The position numbers were made by a program, and so were the translations under genes. From assembly GCA_004562395.1 (NCBI GenBank), contig SFQY01000002.1:1-64000 (forward strand): 64,000 nt of DNA, in the 5' to 3' direction. Source of the DNA: a bacterium. Lineage in GTDB: Bacteria > Bacillota > Clostridia > Oscillospirales > Oscillospiraceae. The notes below the pieces were generated by a model. That model was not told the origin of the DNA. It searched no databases and was given only the letters and a program-made list of their open reading frames with translations. Positions 24,238-37,923 of the stretch are shown here, one piece after another (position 1 is the stretch's first letter; each line of letters begins with the position of its first letter).

Positions 24238-27200
24238 TTATTCGTCGATGGTGGAGATGCCCAGGGTCAGTTCCTCCAGCACGTCCAGCAGCACCCGGAC
24301 GGTATCCAGAGCCGTGAGCATGGTCACGCCGTTTTCCACGGCGCAGCGGCGGATCTGACTGGATCCGGAGTGGATGTCCTCGCAGCGGACATCCATGGTG
24401 TTGATGACGTAGGTCACATAGCCCTGGCGGATGGAGTCCAGAATCTCGGTGGAGCCTTCGTCCACCTTGGCCCGGATGCGGGTCTTGATGCCGTGGTTGC
24501 GCAGGAATACGGCGGTGCCTACAGTGGCTTCGATGTTGAAGCCCAGCTGATAGAACCGGCGGATCAGAGGTAGAGCCTCCTCCTTGTCCTCGTCGGAGAT
24601 GGTGACGAAGACGGTGCCGTAGTTCTCCAGTTTCACACCGGAGGCCTGAAGGGCCTTATACAGGGCCCGGGTCAGGGAGTAGTCATAGCCGATGGCCTCA
24701 CCGGTGGACTTCATTTCCGGGGACAAATAGGCGTCCAGTCCCCGGAGCTTGGAGAAGGAGAAGGCCGGAGCCTTGGCGTACCAGCGCTTTTTTTCGTCCG
24801 GATAGAGGATGTCAATGCCCTGATCCTTCAGGCTGTGGCCCAGAGCCACCAGTGTGGCAATGTCCGCCAGAGGATAGCCGGTGGCCTTGCTCAGGAAGGG
24901 GACGGTCCGGGAGGACCGGGGATTGACCTCGATGATATAGACGTTGTCCTGACTGTCCACAATGAACTGGATGTTAAAAAGACCCTTGATGCCGATGGCG
25001 GGGCCCAGCTTTTTGGCGTACTGCAGGATGATGCCCTTGACCTTGTTGGAAATAGAGAAAGAAGGATAGACGGAGATAGAGTCGCCGGAGTGGACACCGG
25101 TGCGTTCCACCAGCTCCATGATGCCGGGGACAAAGACATTCTGCCCATCGCAGATGGCGTCGATCTCCACTTCCTTGCCCCGGATATACTTGTCCACCAG
25201 AACCGGCTTGTCCGCGTCGATCTCCACGGCGGTGTGGAGGTAGTGCCGCAGCTGGCTTTCATTGGCAACGATCTGCATGGCCCGGCCGCCCAGGACAAAG
25301 CTGGGGCGGACCAGTACGGGGTAGCCGATCTCCCGGGCCGCGGCCACGCCGTCTTCAATGCGGGTCACCGCTTTGCCTCTGGGCTGAGGGATATTCAGAG
25401 ACAGCAGCAGTTTTTCAAAGGCGTCCCGGTTTTCCGCCTTTTCAATGGCGGCGCAGTCGGTGCCGATGATGTTGACCCCCAGATCCGTCAGAGGCTGAGC
25501 CAGGTTGATGGCGGTCTGGCCGCCCAGGGAGGCGATGACGCCGTCGGGCTTCTCCAGCTCGACGATGTTCATCACGTCCTCCACGGTCAGAGGCTCAAAA
25601 TAGAGCTTGTCCGAGGTGGTGTAGTCGGTGGAGACGGTTTCCGGGTTGTTGTTGATGATGATGGCCTCATAGCCCGCGTTTTTGATGGTCTGGATGGCGT
25701 GAACGGTGGAGTAGTCAAATTCCACGCCCTGACCGATGCGGATGGGGCCGGAGCCCAGAACGATGACCTTCTTCTTGGGAGACACCACCGACTCGTTTTC
25801 CGATTCGTAGGTGGAATAGAAATAGGGGATATAGCTGTCAAACTCACCGGCGCAGGAATCGATCATCCGGTAGACCGGATGGATGCCCTTTTCCTTGCGC
25901 AGGGCGAACAGCTTTCGCTCCGGCACCTGCCAGAGCCTGCCGATGGCCTTGTCGCAGAAGCCCATCTTCTTGGCGGTGTAGTAGACGCTGCTGTCCATGG
26001 GGGTGCTTGACAGAAGCTGTTCCATCTGCACGATGTTGCGCAGCTTCCGGATAAAGAAGGCGTCGATGGCTGTGGCTGCCACGATGTCCGATGCGTCGGT
26101 ACCCAGCCGGAGGAGCTGGGCAATGGCATAGATCCGGTCATCGGTGCCGGTGGCGATATAAGCCATCAGATCCTCCCGGGACCAGGAATCAAATTTCTCC
26201 ATATACAGATGGCAGATGCCGATCTCCAGGGAGCGGATGCCCTTGAGAAGGCTTTCCTCGAAGGAACGGCCAACGCTCATGGTTTCGCCGGTGGCCTTCA
26301 TCTGGGTGCCCAGCCGGTTGTTGGCGTCGGAGAATTTGTCAAAGGGGAACCGGGGCATTTTGGTGACCACATAGTCCAGAGCCGGTTCGAAGGCGGCGCA
26401 GGTGTTGGCCAGCCGGATTTCGTCCAGGGTCATACCAACGCAGATCTTGGCGGAGACCCGGGCGATGGGGTAGCCCGAGGCCTTGGAGGCCAGGGCCGAG
26501 GACCGGGAGACCCGGGGATTCACCTCGATCAAATAATACTGGAAGGAGTTGGGGTCCAGGGCAAACTGAACGTTGCAGCCGCCCTGAATCTTCAGGGCAC
26601 GGATCAGCCGCAGGGCGGAATCCCGGAGCATGTGGTATTCCTTGTTGGCAAGGGTCTGGGAAGGACACACCACGATGGAGTCGCCGGTGTGGATGCCCAC
26701 GGGATCCAGGTTCTCCATGTTGCAGATGGCAATGGCGGTGTCATTGGCGTCCCGCATGACCTCGTATTCGATCTCTTTGAAGCCCTTGATGCTCTTTTCC
26801 ACCAGCACCTGGTGAACGGGGGAGAGGACCAGGGCATTTTTCATGATCTCCCGGAACTCCGCCTCGTTGTCCGCGAAGCCGCCGCCGGTGCCGCCCAGAG
26901 TAAAGGCAGGGCGCAGCACCACGGGATAGCCGATTTCCCGCGCCGCGGCCAGGCCCTGCTCCATGGATTCGGCGATCATGGAGGGCAGTACGGGCTCTCC
27001 AAGGCGCTGGCACAGCTCCTTGAACTGCTCCCGGTCCTCCGCCTGCTCAATGGAGGAGCTGGGGGTGCCCAGCAGCTCCACACCGCATTCCTTCAGAACG
27101 CCCTTCTTCTCCAGCTGCATGGCCAGATTCAGTCCGGTCTGGCCGCCGATGCCGGGGATAATGGCGTCGGGACGCTCGTAGCGGACAATGCGGGCAATAT

Positions 27201-27288
27201 ATTCCAGAGTCAGAGGCTCCATGTAGACCTTGTCGGCGATCATGGTGTCGGTCATGATGGTGGCGGGGTTGCTGTTGCACAGCACCAC
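24238..27288 (-). CDS. carB: Carbamoyl-phosphate synthase large subunit, 5' end disrupted
   Basis: Makes carbamoyl phosphate from ammonia (supplied by CarA), bicarbonate and two ATP. Both ATP-grasp halves and the C-terminal MGS-like allosteric domain are present in one frame, and the second half has its VIVLGSGPIRIGQGVEFDYS motif. The equivalent first-half motif is missing: the canonical ATG (27314-27316, MPKRTD, 1 bp after the carA stop) leads after six codons into another frame, and the correct frame resumes at YYEVVLCNSNPATIMTD. Against E. coli CarB about 101 bp are absent. The open frame first offers GTG at 27288, without a good ribosome binding site. Genuine mutation and assembly error are both possible; 1016 residues versus about 1060-1073 expected. 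Confidence 0.85.
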   Translation of the reverse strand: MVLCNSNPATIMTDTMIADKVYMEPLTLEYIARIVRYERPDAIIPGIGGQTGLNLAMQLEKKGVLKECGVELLGTPSSSIEQAEDREQFKELCQRLGEPVLPSMIAESMEQGLAAAREIGYPVVLRPAFTLGGTGGGFADNEAEFREIMKNALVLSPVHQVLVEKSIKGFKEIEYEVMRDANDTAIAICNMENLDPVGIHTGDSIVVCPSQTLANKEYHMLRDSALRLIRALKIQGGCNVQFALDPNSFQYYLIEVNPRVSRSSALASKASGYPIARVSAKICVGMTLDEIRLANTCAAFEPALDYVVTKMPRFPFDKFSDANNRLGTQMKATGETMSVGRSFEESLLKGIRSLEIGICHLYMEKFDSWSREDLMAYIATGTDDRIYAIAQLLRLGTDASDIVAATAIDAFFIRKLRNIVQMEQLLSSTPMDSSVYYTAKKMGFCDKAIGRLWQVPERKLFALRKEKGIHPVYRMIDSCAGEFDSYIPYFYSTYESENESVVSPKKKVIVLGSGPIRIGQGVEFDYSTVHAIQTIKNAGYEAIIINNNPETVSTDYTTSDKLYFEPLTVEDVMNIVELEKPDGVIASLGGQTAINLAQPLTDLGVNIIGTDCAAIEKAENRDAFEKLLLSLNIPQPRGKAVTRIEDGVAAAREIGYPVLVRPSFVLGGRAMQIVANESQLRHYLHTAVEIDADKPVLVDKYIRGKEVEIDAICDGQNVFVPGIMELVERTGVHSGDSISVYPSFSISNKVKGIILQYAKKLGPAIGIKGLFNIQFIVDSQDNVYIIEVNPRSSRTVPFLSKATGYPLADIATLVALGHSLKDQGIDILYPDEKKRWYAKAPAFSFSKLRGLDAYLSPEMKSTGEAIGYDYSLTRALYKALQASGVKLENYGTVFVTISDEDKEEALPLIRRFYQLGFNIEATVGTAVFLRNHGIKTRIRAKVDEGSTEILDSIRQGYVTYVINTMDVRCEDIHSGSSQIRRCAVENGVTMLTALDTVRVLLDVLEELTLGISTIDE

Positions 27289-27317
27289 CTCGTAGTAAAT
27301 CCGTTCGCTTGGGCATG

Positions 27318-28399
27318 TTACTTTCCCTCCATCATGGCGGTAAATTCGTCAAACAGGTAGGCGCTGTCCTGAGGGCCGGGGGCGCTTTCCGGGTGGTACT
27401 GGACACTGAAGATCCGGTCCTTCCGGCATTTCAGACCTTCTACCGTGTTGTCCAGCAGGTTGACGTGGGTTACGGCCAGGCCGGTATCCGCCAGAGAACC
27501 GGCGTCCACGGCGTAGGAGTGGTTCTGGGAGGTAATCTCCACCTTTCCCGTCTGCAGGTTTTTCACCGGATGGTTTCCGCCCCGGTGGCCGAATTTCAGC
27601 TTGTAGGTTTTGGCTCCGTAGCTGAGGGCGATGATCTGATGGCCCAGGCAAATGCCGAAGATGGGATATTTCCCCCGCAGGGTTTTGACCAGGGCAATGA
27701 CCGGGGCAGCGTCCTCCGGATTGCCGGGACCGTTGGAGATGAACACGCCGTCCGGCCGCAGATTCTCCACTTCTTCCGCGGTGATGTCCCAGGGGACCAC
27801 GGTCACATCGCAGCCCCGGGCGTTCAGGCTGCGGACGATGTTGCGCTTCATACCGCAGTCCACCGCCACCACGTGGAACCGGGGGGCTTCGGCGGGGGAT
27901 TTCCAGATCTGCCGGGTGCTGACCTGGGATACCATGTCGATGGGCAGGGCGGTGGTCTTCAGCTTTGTAAAGCCCACCAGGTTTGGCAGCCCGGCATCGG
28001 TAATCAGTCCCTTGCAGGTACCCTTGTCCCGGATGTGCCGGGCCAGCTGCCGGGTGTCCACACCGGCCAGACCCACAATGCCCCAGCGCTTCATCACCTG
28101 CTCCAGGGTTTCCTTTCCCCGGAAGTTGGAGGGCTCGCTGTTATATTCCCGGACGATCATGGCGCTGATGGTGGGCTTGTCCGTTTCATAGTCGCCGTCA
28201 CACATGCCGTAATTGCCGATCAGCGGATAGGTCATGACCACCGCCTGGCCTGTGTAGGACGGATCCGAGAGGATCTCCTGATAGCCTACCATGGAGGTGT
28301 TGAATACCACCTCGACCATCTGCTCCCGGTCCGCGCCAAAGCCGTAGCCATAAAATTCCGTTCCGTCTTCCAGAATGATCTTTTTGTCGTATTGGTGAA

Positions 28400-28403
<4 letters not shown>
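27318..28403 (-). CDS. carA: Carbamoyl-phosphate synthase small subunit
   Basis: Glutaminase subunit that delivers ammonia to CarB for pyrimidine and arginine synthesis. The N-terminal small-subunit domain (LEDGTEFYGYGFGA; VGYQEILSDPSYTGQ) precedes a class I glutamine amidotransferase domain with the catalytic Cys in FGICLGHQ and the His/Glu pair in QYHPE. 361 residues is standard. Its ATG overlaps the purF stop as ATGA (28400-28403), and carB begins 1 bp after its stop, so expression is tightly coupled in the glmS-pyrG-purF-carA-carB run. Confidence 0.96.
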
Positions 28404-31437
<3,034 letters not shown>

Positions 31438-33255
31438 TTACTCCACCGTTACAGATTTTGCAAGATTCTTTGGTTTATCAATATCGCAGCCGTTTTCTTT
31501 GGCTACGTGGTAGGCAAGCATTTGAAGCGGAACGATCTCTACCACGGGGCAGAAAATCGGTTCCGTCCTGGGCAGGAAGAGCATGTCGTCCGCCAGGGAG
31601 ACGATCTTCTGGTTGTCCCGGAAGGCCAGAGCCAGCACCTCGGCCCCCCGGGCCTTGACTTCCACGATGTTGCTCATGGTCTTCTCCGTGACGCTTTCGT
31701 TGCAGCACAGGGCAATGACCGGCTGCCGCTCATGGATCAGGGCAATGGTGCCGTGCTTGAGTTCTCCGGCGGCGTAGGATTCCGCGTGAATATAGGAAAT
31801 CTCCTTCATCTTCAGGGCGCCCTCCAGGGCGACCGCATAGTCGGTATTGCGCCCGATGAAGAACATGGATTCGCTGTGATGGTATTTTTGGGCCAGCTTC
31901 GGAATGCCCGGATTCATGTCCAGGGCCTGCTGCATCTGCTTGGGCAGCATCTTCAGGGCGCTGACGAGACTCCGGTAGCGCTCCTGCTCCAGAGTGCCCA
32001 GCTGCCTGGCGGCGTACAGGGCGAACAGGTACAGCACCGTCAGCTGGGTGGTATAGCCCTTGGTGGTGGCAACGGCGATCTCCGGGCCTGCCCAGGTGTA
32101 GAGGCAGTAGTCCGCGATCTTGGCAATGGTGCTGCCCACCACGTTGACAATGGCCAGGGCTTTGGCACCCCGCCGCTGGCACTCCCGCAGGGCGGCGATG
32201 GTGTCCGCGGTTTCGCCGGACTGGGACAGGACGATGAGCAGCGTGTGGCTGTCGATCAGGGGATCGGCATAGCGCAGCTCACTGGCAAGCTCTGTCTGAA
32301 CAGGGATCCGGCACAGACGCTCCAGGGCGTATTTTCCCGCGCAGCCGGCATAATAGGCGCTGCCGCAGGCGGTGATGACGATCTTGTTGACGCAATGCAT
32401 ATCAATGTCAAGGTCATCCAGAACGATCTCCCCGTTTTTGATCCGGGGAGCGATGGTGGCTTTAACGGCCCGGGGCTGCTCCATGATCTCCTTGAGCATG
32501 AAATGCTCGTAGCCGCCCTTTTCCGCCGCCTGGATGTCCCAGCTGATGCGGCTGATGGGCTTTTGGATCGGATGGCCCGCGCAGTCGTAGACCTGGATGG
32601 AATCGGGGGTCAGCTCCGCGAATTCGCCGTCCTCCAGGTAGACGGCGTTGCGGGTGTGGGCCACCAGGGCGGTCACGTCGGAGGCAAAGAAATTCTCGCC
32701 GATGCCGACGCCCAGAATCAGGGGACTGGCCTCCCGGACCACGAAGATTTTATCCGGTTCCTGGCTGCAGAGGATGCCCAGGGCATAGGAACCCTGGAGC
32801 CGGGAAGAGGCTTTCATGACGGCTCGTTTGAAATCTCCCTGATAGTACATCTCCATCAGGTGGACGATGACCTCCGTGTCAGTCTCGCTTTCAAAGTGAT
32901 AGCCCTTCTGTGTCAGCTCCTGCCGCAGCTCCAGGTAGTTTTCGATGATGCCGTTGTGAACGACGGCAAATCTTCCGTCGTTGCTGGTATGGGGATGGGC
33001 GTTGATGTCCGTTGGCGCGCCGTGGGTTGCCCAGCGGGTGTGGCCGATACCGGTGGTGCCCGGAAGAAGGGAGCCGTCCGCCGTCTTTTCACACAGACCG
33101 GCAATGCGGCCCATGACCTTGCTGACGGCGATGGTTTGGTCCTGAACCACCGCGATTCCGGCGGAGTCATAGCCCCGGTATTCCAGCTTTTTCAGTCCTT
33201 CCAGCAAAACGGGAGCCGCGTTCTGACTCCCGGTATATCCCACAATTCCGCACAT
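31438..33255 (-). CDS. glmS: Glutamine-fructose-6-phosphate aminotransferase (isomerizing)
   Basis: Makes glucosamine-6-phosphate for peptidoglycan, spending glutamine. Catalytic Cys2 is exposed once Met1 is removed (MCGIVGYTG), which fixes the start at 33255; GGAGG stands 6 bp ahead and the in-frame open stretch upstream to 33495 is repeat sequence. The class II amidotransferase domain (1-240) is followed by two SIS isomerase domains (about 285-420 and 455-590) and the terminal KNLAKSVTVE. 605 residues. No glmS ribozyme was recognised in the 53 bp before the repeat element. First gene of glmS-pyrG-purF-carA-carB. Confidence 0.97.
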   Translation of the reverse strand: MCGIVGYTGSQNAAPVLLEGLKKLEYRGYDSAGIAVVQDQTIAVSKVMGRIAGLCEKTADGSLLPGTTGIGHTRWATHGAPTDINAHPHTSNDGRFAVVHNGIIENYLELRQELTQKGYHFESETDTEVIVHLMEMYYQGDFKRAVMKASSRLQGSYALGILCSQEPDKIFVVREASPLILGVGIGENFFASDVTALVAHTRNAVYLEDGEFAELTPDSIQVYDCAGHPIQKPISRISWDIQAAEKGGYEHFMLKEIMEQPRAVKATIAPRIKNGEIVLDDLDIDMHCVNKIVITACGSAYYAGCAGKYALERLCRIPVQTELASELRYADPLIDSHTLLIVLSQSGETADTIAALRECQRRGAKALAIVNVVGSTIAKIADYCLYTWAGPEIAVATTKGYTTQLTVLYLFALYAARQLGTLEQERYRSLVSALKMLPKQMQQALDMNPGIPKLAQKYHHSESMFFIGRNTDYAVALEGALKMKEISYIHAESYAAGELKHGTIALIHERQPVIALCCNESVTEKTMSNIVEVKARGAEVLALAFRDNQKIVSLADDMLFLPRTEPIFCPVVEIVPLQMLAYHVAKENGCDIDKPKNLAKSVTVE

Positions 33256-33308
33256 AACGAACCTCCATGAATGGTGCTTTCTGGTTTGGGTGTATATCTG
33301 AATATTGG

Positions 33309-33611
33309 TAAATGATCGTTTATCTTCATTGGCTGCTGTGGCGCTTACGGCGCCCATAGCTTCCCCCGGGGGGAAGCTGGCATGAAAATCCGCTCTTCGG
33401 AACGGTTTTTCATGACTGATGAGGAACGGCGATATGTTCCGAATTTGTATGCATTTCGTAAAAAAGGTACATTGGAAAAGGCTGTACGGTTTCATTTGAC
33501 TGCATTGCGAATGGTAAGACGTCGCCGTTCCTCATCCGCCCCAGTGTGCGCACTGGGGCACCTTCCCCCCGGGGGAAGGTATTGCCCACTGCGACAATAA
33601 ACGATCATTTA
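33309..33611. repeat. Dispersed foldback repeat, copy R6 (303 bp, perfect ends)
   Basis: Perfect 15-bp terminal inverted repeats TAAATGATCGTTTAT (33309-33323) and ATAAACGATCATTTA (33597-33611). Inside are GCTTCCCCC/GGGGGAAGC-type hairpins near both ends, and GATGAGGAACGGCG (about 33419) pairs perfectly with CGCCGTTCCTCATC (about 33524), so the whole element can fold back. The 100-bp core between these is AT-richer and matches no other copy. It holds no gene and sits between guaA and glmS in the 33256-33637 gap, where a glmS promoter must also lie. Confidence 0.85.
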
Positions 33612-33637
33612 TGAGAGAAACGAACCGGTGTGTTTTC

Positions 33638-35188
33638 TTATTCCCACTCCACCGTGGCGGGGGGTTTGCTTGTGATGTCGTAGACGATCCGGTTGATCCG
33701 GGGGACTTCATTGACGATGCGCACGGAAACCCGGTCCAGAACCTCATAGGGGATCCGGGTCCATTCCGCCGTCATAAAGTCCTTGGTGGTGACGCTGCGA
33801 AGGGCCAGCACATTCTCGTAAGTCCGGCCGTCGCCCATGACGCCCACGCTTTTTGCGTTGGTCAGCACCGCGAAATACTGGCTGCAGATATCTCCAAGCT
33901 CCGCTTTTCCAATCTCCTCCCGGAAGATGAAGTCCGCCTCCCGGAGGATATCCAGCTTCTCCTTGGTGACCTCCCCCAGAATCCGGATGGCAAGACCGGG
34001 GCCCGGGAAGGGCTGCCGGTGGACCAGGTAATCGGGCAGCCCCAATTCCTTGCCCAGCAACCGGATCTCGTCCTTGAACAGGTGGTCCAGAGGCTCCAGA
34101 ACGGCCTGGAACTGCTCAATGACCTCCCGGGGCAGGAGCTTGTTGTGATGGCTCTTGATCACGTCCGCGTCACCGGCGCCGGACTCGATGACATCGGGGT
34201 AGATGGTACCCTGGGCGAAGAAATCTTCCTTGGTGATGCCGAATTTCAGAGCCTCGTCCAGGAAGACGTAGCCGAACTCGGCACCGATGATCTGCCGCTT
34301 GCGCTGGGGATCCTCCACGCCCTTGAGCTTGTCCAGAAACCGCTGCTGGGCGTCCACCCGGACAAAATGGATATTCCACTTGGCAAAGGCCGCCTCTACC
34401 TCGTCGCCCTCGTTTTTGCGCATACAGCCGTGGTCCACGAAGACGGCAGTCAGCCGGTCTCCCACGGCCTCAGCCAGCAGCGCTGCCAGGACGGAGGAAT
34501 CCACGCCGCCGGACAGGGCCAGCAGCACCCGTCCCTTGGGGCCGATGGTTTCCCGAAGCTGGGCTACGGTGTTTTTGCAGAAATCTCCCATGGTCCAGGT
34601 GCCTTTGGCGCCGCAGACCTCATAGAGGAAGTTGCGCAGCATCCGGTCGCCGAACTGGGTGTGGTTCACCTCGGGATGGAACTGAACGCCGTAGAAGCCC
34701 CGGGCTTCGTCCGCGATGGCGGCGTTGGGGCAGGCGTCGGTGTGAGCAACCAAAGCAAAGCCCTCCGGCACCTTTGCCATATAGTCCCCATGGCTCATCC
34801 AGGAAATGGCCTGCTCCGGGATGCCCCGGAACAGCTTGCAGCTTGTATCATAATAGGTGGCGGTTTTGCCGTACTCCCGGGCGGTGTCCTTCTGGGCCGC
34901 CGTCACCTGGCCGCCCAGGGTGTGGGCCATGAGCTGGCAGCCATAGCAGATGCCCAGGATGGGAACACCCAGGGCAAAGACCTCCGGGTCCACATGGGGA
35001 GATTCCTCCAGATAGACACTGTTGGGGCCGCCGGTGAAAATGATGCCCATGGGGGCAAAGGCACGGATCTCCTCCAGGGAAATGGTGTAGGGCTTGATCT
35101 CGCAGTAAACGTTCTGCTCCCGGACCCGCCGGGCAATAAGCTGGTTATACTGTCCGCCGAAGTCCAGAACAAGGATTTTTTCTTCCAT
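33638..35188 (-). CDS. guaA: GMP synthase (glutamine-hydrolysing)
   Basis: Converts XMP to GMP with glutamine and ATP. N-terminal class I amidotransferase domain ([20 protein letters not shown]; catalytic Cys in GICYGCQ; His/Glu in QFHPEV), PP-loop ATP pyrophosphatase domain ([11 protein letters not shown]) and C-terminal dimerisation domain ending KPPATVEWE. 516 residues. Start ATG 35188 has GGAGACC ahead; the in-frame extension to 35239 would run into purB. Last gene of purC-purA-purB-guaA, 19 bp after purB. Confidence 0.97.
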   Translation of the reverse strand: MEEKILVLDFGGQYNQLIARRVREQNVYCEIKPYTISLEEIRAFAPMGIIFTGGPNSVYLEESPHVDPEVFALGVPILGICYGCQLMAHTLGGQVTAAQKDTAREYGKTATYYDTSCKLFRGIPEQAISWMSHGDYMAKVPEGFALVAHTDACPNAAIADEARGFYGVQFHPEVNHTQFGDRMLRNFLYEVCGAKGTWTMGDFCKNTVAQLRETIGPKGRVLLALSGGVDSSVLAALLAEAVGDRLTAVFVDHGCMRKNEGDEVEAAFAKWNIHFVRVDAQQRFLDKLKGVEDPQRKRQIIGAEFGYVFLDEALKFGITKEDFFAQGTIYPDVIESGAGDADVIKSHHNKLLPREVIEQFQAVLEPLDHLFKDEIRLLGKELGLPDYLVHRQPFPGPGLAIRILGEVTKEKLDILREADFIFREEIGKAELGDICSQYFAVLTNAKSVGVMGDGRTYENVLALRSVTTKDFMTAEWTRIPYEVLDRVSVRIVNEVPRINRIVYDITSKPPATVEWE

Positions 35189-35207
35189 GATTTCGGTCTC
35201 CGTTACG

Positions 35208-36623
35208 TTATAGATTGATCTGGGTTTCCGTCTGGGCAACGTCCGCGATCAGGGGCTGAACCTGCGACAGGAAGGCGGTGACCTGCTCCGGGCAGCGGCC
35301 TGTGTACAGGGCCGGATCCATTACGGCCTCCATTTCGGCCTTGCTCATGCCGAATTCCGAATGCTCCGCCAGATCTGCCAGAAGGTCCCAGCGTTCCCCG
35401 GCCTTCATTTTGGCGGTGGCGTCCATGGAGCAGGTGCGGATGATCTCATGCAGCTGCTGCCGGTCGCCGCCGTGCTTCACACCCTCCATCATCAGGTTTT
35501 CGGTGGCGATGAAGGGCAGATATTCCCGGACGGTCTTCTCCACGATCTTTTCATTGACATGGAGCCCGTTGGTCACGTTCTGTGCCAGGCGCAGAATGGC
35601 GTCGGCGCAGAGGAAGCCCTCGGGCATGGAGATACGCCGGTTGGCGGAGTCGTCCAGGGTCCGCTCCAGCCACTGGGTGGAGGCGGTCATGGGTGCGTTC
35701 ATGGCGTCGGCCATCAGATACCGGGACAGGCTGCAGATCCGCTCGGAGCGCATGGGATTGCGCTTGTAGGCCATGGCGGAGGAGCCGATCTGGTTCTTCT
35801 CAAAGGGCTCTTCCACCTGCCGGTCGTGCTGCAGCAGGCGGATGTCGTTTGCCATCCGGTAGCAGCTCTGGGCAATGGAGGACAGGCAGTTGAGAATGCG
35901 GCTGTCCAGCTTCCGGGGATAGGTCTGTCCGCAGACGCTGAAGCATTTGCTGAAGCCGAATTCCGTGCTGATCTTCCGGTTCATTTCGTCAATTTTCGCC
36001 GTGTCTCCGGCAAAAAGCTCCAGGAAGCTGGCTTCGGTGCCGGTTGTGCCCCGGCAGCCCAGGAATTTCATGTTTTTCACCACAAAATCCAGCTCCTCCA
36101 GATCGGAAAGCAGGTCCTGCATCCACAGGGTTGCCCGCTTGCCCACGGTGACCAGCTGGGCAGGCTGATAGTGGGTATAGCCCAGGGTGGGGGTGGCCTT
36201 ATAGGTTTCGGCGAAGGCCGACAGGTTGGCGATGACCTTCAGCAGCTCGCCCCGCAGGTACTTCAGACCGTCCCGGTACAGGACGATGTCCGCGTTGTCC
36301 GTCACATAGCAGCTGGTGGCTCCCAGGTGGATGATACCCGCCGCGGAGGGCGCGACCTTGCCGTAGGCGTAGACATGGGCCATCACGTCATGGCGGACTT
36401 CCTTTTCCCGGGCGGCGGCGCAGGCGTAATCAATGTCATCGATATGGGCTTCCAGCTCCGCCACCTGTTCGGCGGATACGGGCAGCCCCAGCTCATGCTC
36501 CGCCCGGGCCAGAGCCACCCACAGCTTGCGCCAGGTCTGGATCCGGGTGTCCATGGAGAACAGCCGCAGCATGTAGTCGGAAGCGTAGCGGGAGCTTAAG
36601 GGGGATTCATATTTGTCTGTCAT
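35208..36623 (-). CDS. purB: Adenylosuccinate lyase
   Basis: Fumarate-eliminating lyase acting on SAICAR and adenylosuccinate, thus serving twice in purine synthesis. Fumarase/aspartase superfamily features: [23 protein letters not shown] (catalytic His) and the flexible signature loop [15 protein letters not shown]. 471 residues. Start ATG 36623 follows GAGGAGG; the upstream in-frame extension overlaps purA and is rejected. Gaps are 10 bp from purA and 19 bp to guaA. Confidence 0.96.
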   Translation of the reverse strand: MTDKYESPLSSRYASDYMLRLFSMDTRIQTWRKLWVALARAEHELGLPVSAEQVAELEAHIDDIDYACAAAREKEVRHDVMAHVYAYGKVAPSAAGIIHLGATSCYVTDNADIVLYRDGLKYLRGELLKVIANLSAFAETYKATPTLGYTHYQPAQLVTVGKRATLWMQDLLSDLEELDFVVKNMKFLGCRGTTGTEASFLELFAGDTAKIDEMNRKISTEFGFSKCFSVCGQTYPRKLDSRILNCLSSIAQSCYRMANDIRLLQHDRQVEEPFEKNQIGSSAMAYKRNPMRSERICSLSRYLMADAMNAPMTASTQWLERTLDDSANRRISMPEGFLCADAILRLAQNVTNGLHVNEKIVEKTVREYLPFIATENLMMEGVKHGGDRQQLHEIIRTCSMDATAKMKAGERWDLLADLAEHSEFGMSKAEMEAVMDPALYTGRCPEQVTAFLSQVQPLIADVAQTETQINL

Positions 36624-36633
36624 AGAGCCCTCC

Positions 36634-37908
36634 TCAGCGAATGATGATGCTGTCCCGCTCCGGGCCAACGGAAACGTAGCCGATATGGCAGCCGATCTGC
36701 CCCTCGATGTATTCTACGTACTTCCGGGCGGCTTCGGGAAGGTCTTCCCAGCGGCGAACGCCGGAAATATCGCATTTCCAGCCATCCATATATTCCATCA
36801 CAGGCTGCGCGCTGGCCAGAACGGCGGGGAAGGGGAATTCGTCGGTTTCCTTGCCGTCCACCAGGTAGCGGGCGCAGATGGGGATTTTTTCCAGGTAACT
36901 GAGGACATCCAGCTTGGTCAGGGCGATATTGGTGGCTGCCTGCACCTGCACGCCGTAACGGGTAGCGACGATGTCAATGGGACCGACACGGCGGGGCCGG
37001 CCGGTTTTCGCGCCGTATTCAAATCCTGCTTCACGCAGGGCGTCTGCTTCGCTGCCAAACATTTCGCAAACAAAGGGGCCTTCGCCGACACAGGTGGAGT
37101 AGGCCTTGACCACGCCGATGACCTCATCGATCTTGGCCGACGGCAGGCCGGAACCCACGGGGGCGTAAGCGGCAATGGCGTTGGAGGAGGTGGTATAGGG
37201 ATGGATGCCGTAGTCCAGGTCCCGCAGGGCGCCCAGCTGAGCCTCGAAGAGGATCTTCTTTCCCTCTGCCTGGGCCTTGCGCAGGAAAACGCCGGTGTCG
37301 CAGATATAGGGCTTGATCTTCTCGCAGTAGGTATCCAGCCAGCTTTCCAGATCCTCCATGGTGACGGGGTCTGCTCCGTAGACTTTGGTCAACGTCAGGT
37401 TCTTCCAATCCAGCAGATCCTTCAGGTGTTCCTTCAGATGCTCGGGGTGCAGAAGCTCACCGGCCAGGACGGTCTTCTTGGAATACTTGTCGGAGTAGAA
37501 GGGGGCGATGCCCTGCTTGGTGGAGCCGAATTTCTTATCGGCCAGCCGGGCTTCCTCCAGTCCGTCCAGCGCCCGGTGCCAGGGCAGAAGCAGAGAGGCC
37601 CGGTCGCTGATCTTCAGGTTTTCGGGGGTGAGGGGAACGCCCTTTGCGATGACCTCCTGCATTTCCAGCCAGAGGTTTTCCGGATCCAGTGCTACGCCGT
37701 TTCCAAGGATATTGACGACACCGGAACGGAAAATGCCGGAGGGCAGCAGGTGCAGGGCGAATTTGCCGTGTTCGTTGATGACGGTATGGCCGGCGTTGCC
37801 GCCGCCCTGGTAGCGAATGACGATATCGTAATCCTGGGTCAGCAGGTCCACCATCCGGCCCTTGCCCTCATCGCCCCAGTTGATGCCTACAATCGCTGCG
37901 TTTGCCAT
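36634..37908 (-). CDS. purA: Adenylosuccinate synthetase
   Basis: GTP-dependent condensation of IMP and aspartate, the first step to AMP. NWGDEGKGRMVDLL (10-23) is the GTP-binding P-loop region; YQGGGNAGHTV and the PSGIF stretch follow; a mid-protein GRPRRVGPIDIVATRYG marks the IMP/aspartate region. 424 residues. Cotranscribed with purC (15 bp upstream) and purB (10 bp downstream). Confidence 0.97.
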   Translation of the reverse strand: MANAAIVGINWGDEGKGRMVDLLTQDYDIVIRYQGGGNAGHTVINEHGKFALHLLPSGIFRSGVVNILGNGVALDPENLWLEMQEVIAKGVPLTPENLKISDRASLLLPWHRALDGLEEARLADKKFGSTKQGIAPFYSDKYSKKTVLAGELLHPEHLKEHLKDLLDWKNLTLTKVYGADPVTMEDLESWLDTYCEKIKPYICDTGVFLRKAQAEGKKILFEAQLGALRDLDYGIHPYTTSSNAIAAYAPVGSGLPSAKIDEVIGVVKAYSTCVGEGPFVCEMFGSEADALREAGFEYGAKTGRPRRVGPIDIVATRYGVQVQAATNIALTKLDVLSYLEKIPICARYLVDGKETDEFPFPAVLASAQPVMEYMDGWKCDISGVRRWEDLPEAARKYVEYIEGQIGCHIGYVSVGPERDSIIIR

Positions 37909-37923
37909 TTCATTTCCTCCTGT

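Noticed and set aside
33256..33308. glmS ribozyme upstream of glmS
   Set aside because: Only 53 bp separate the start from the repeat element, and no ribozyme core sequence was recognised.
33256..33495. N-terminal extension of glmS
   Set aside because: The catalytic Cys must follow the initiator Met; MCGIVGY at 33255 with GGAGG ahead is decisive, and the extension is repeat DNA.
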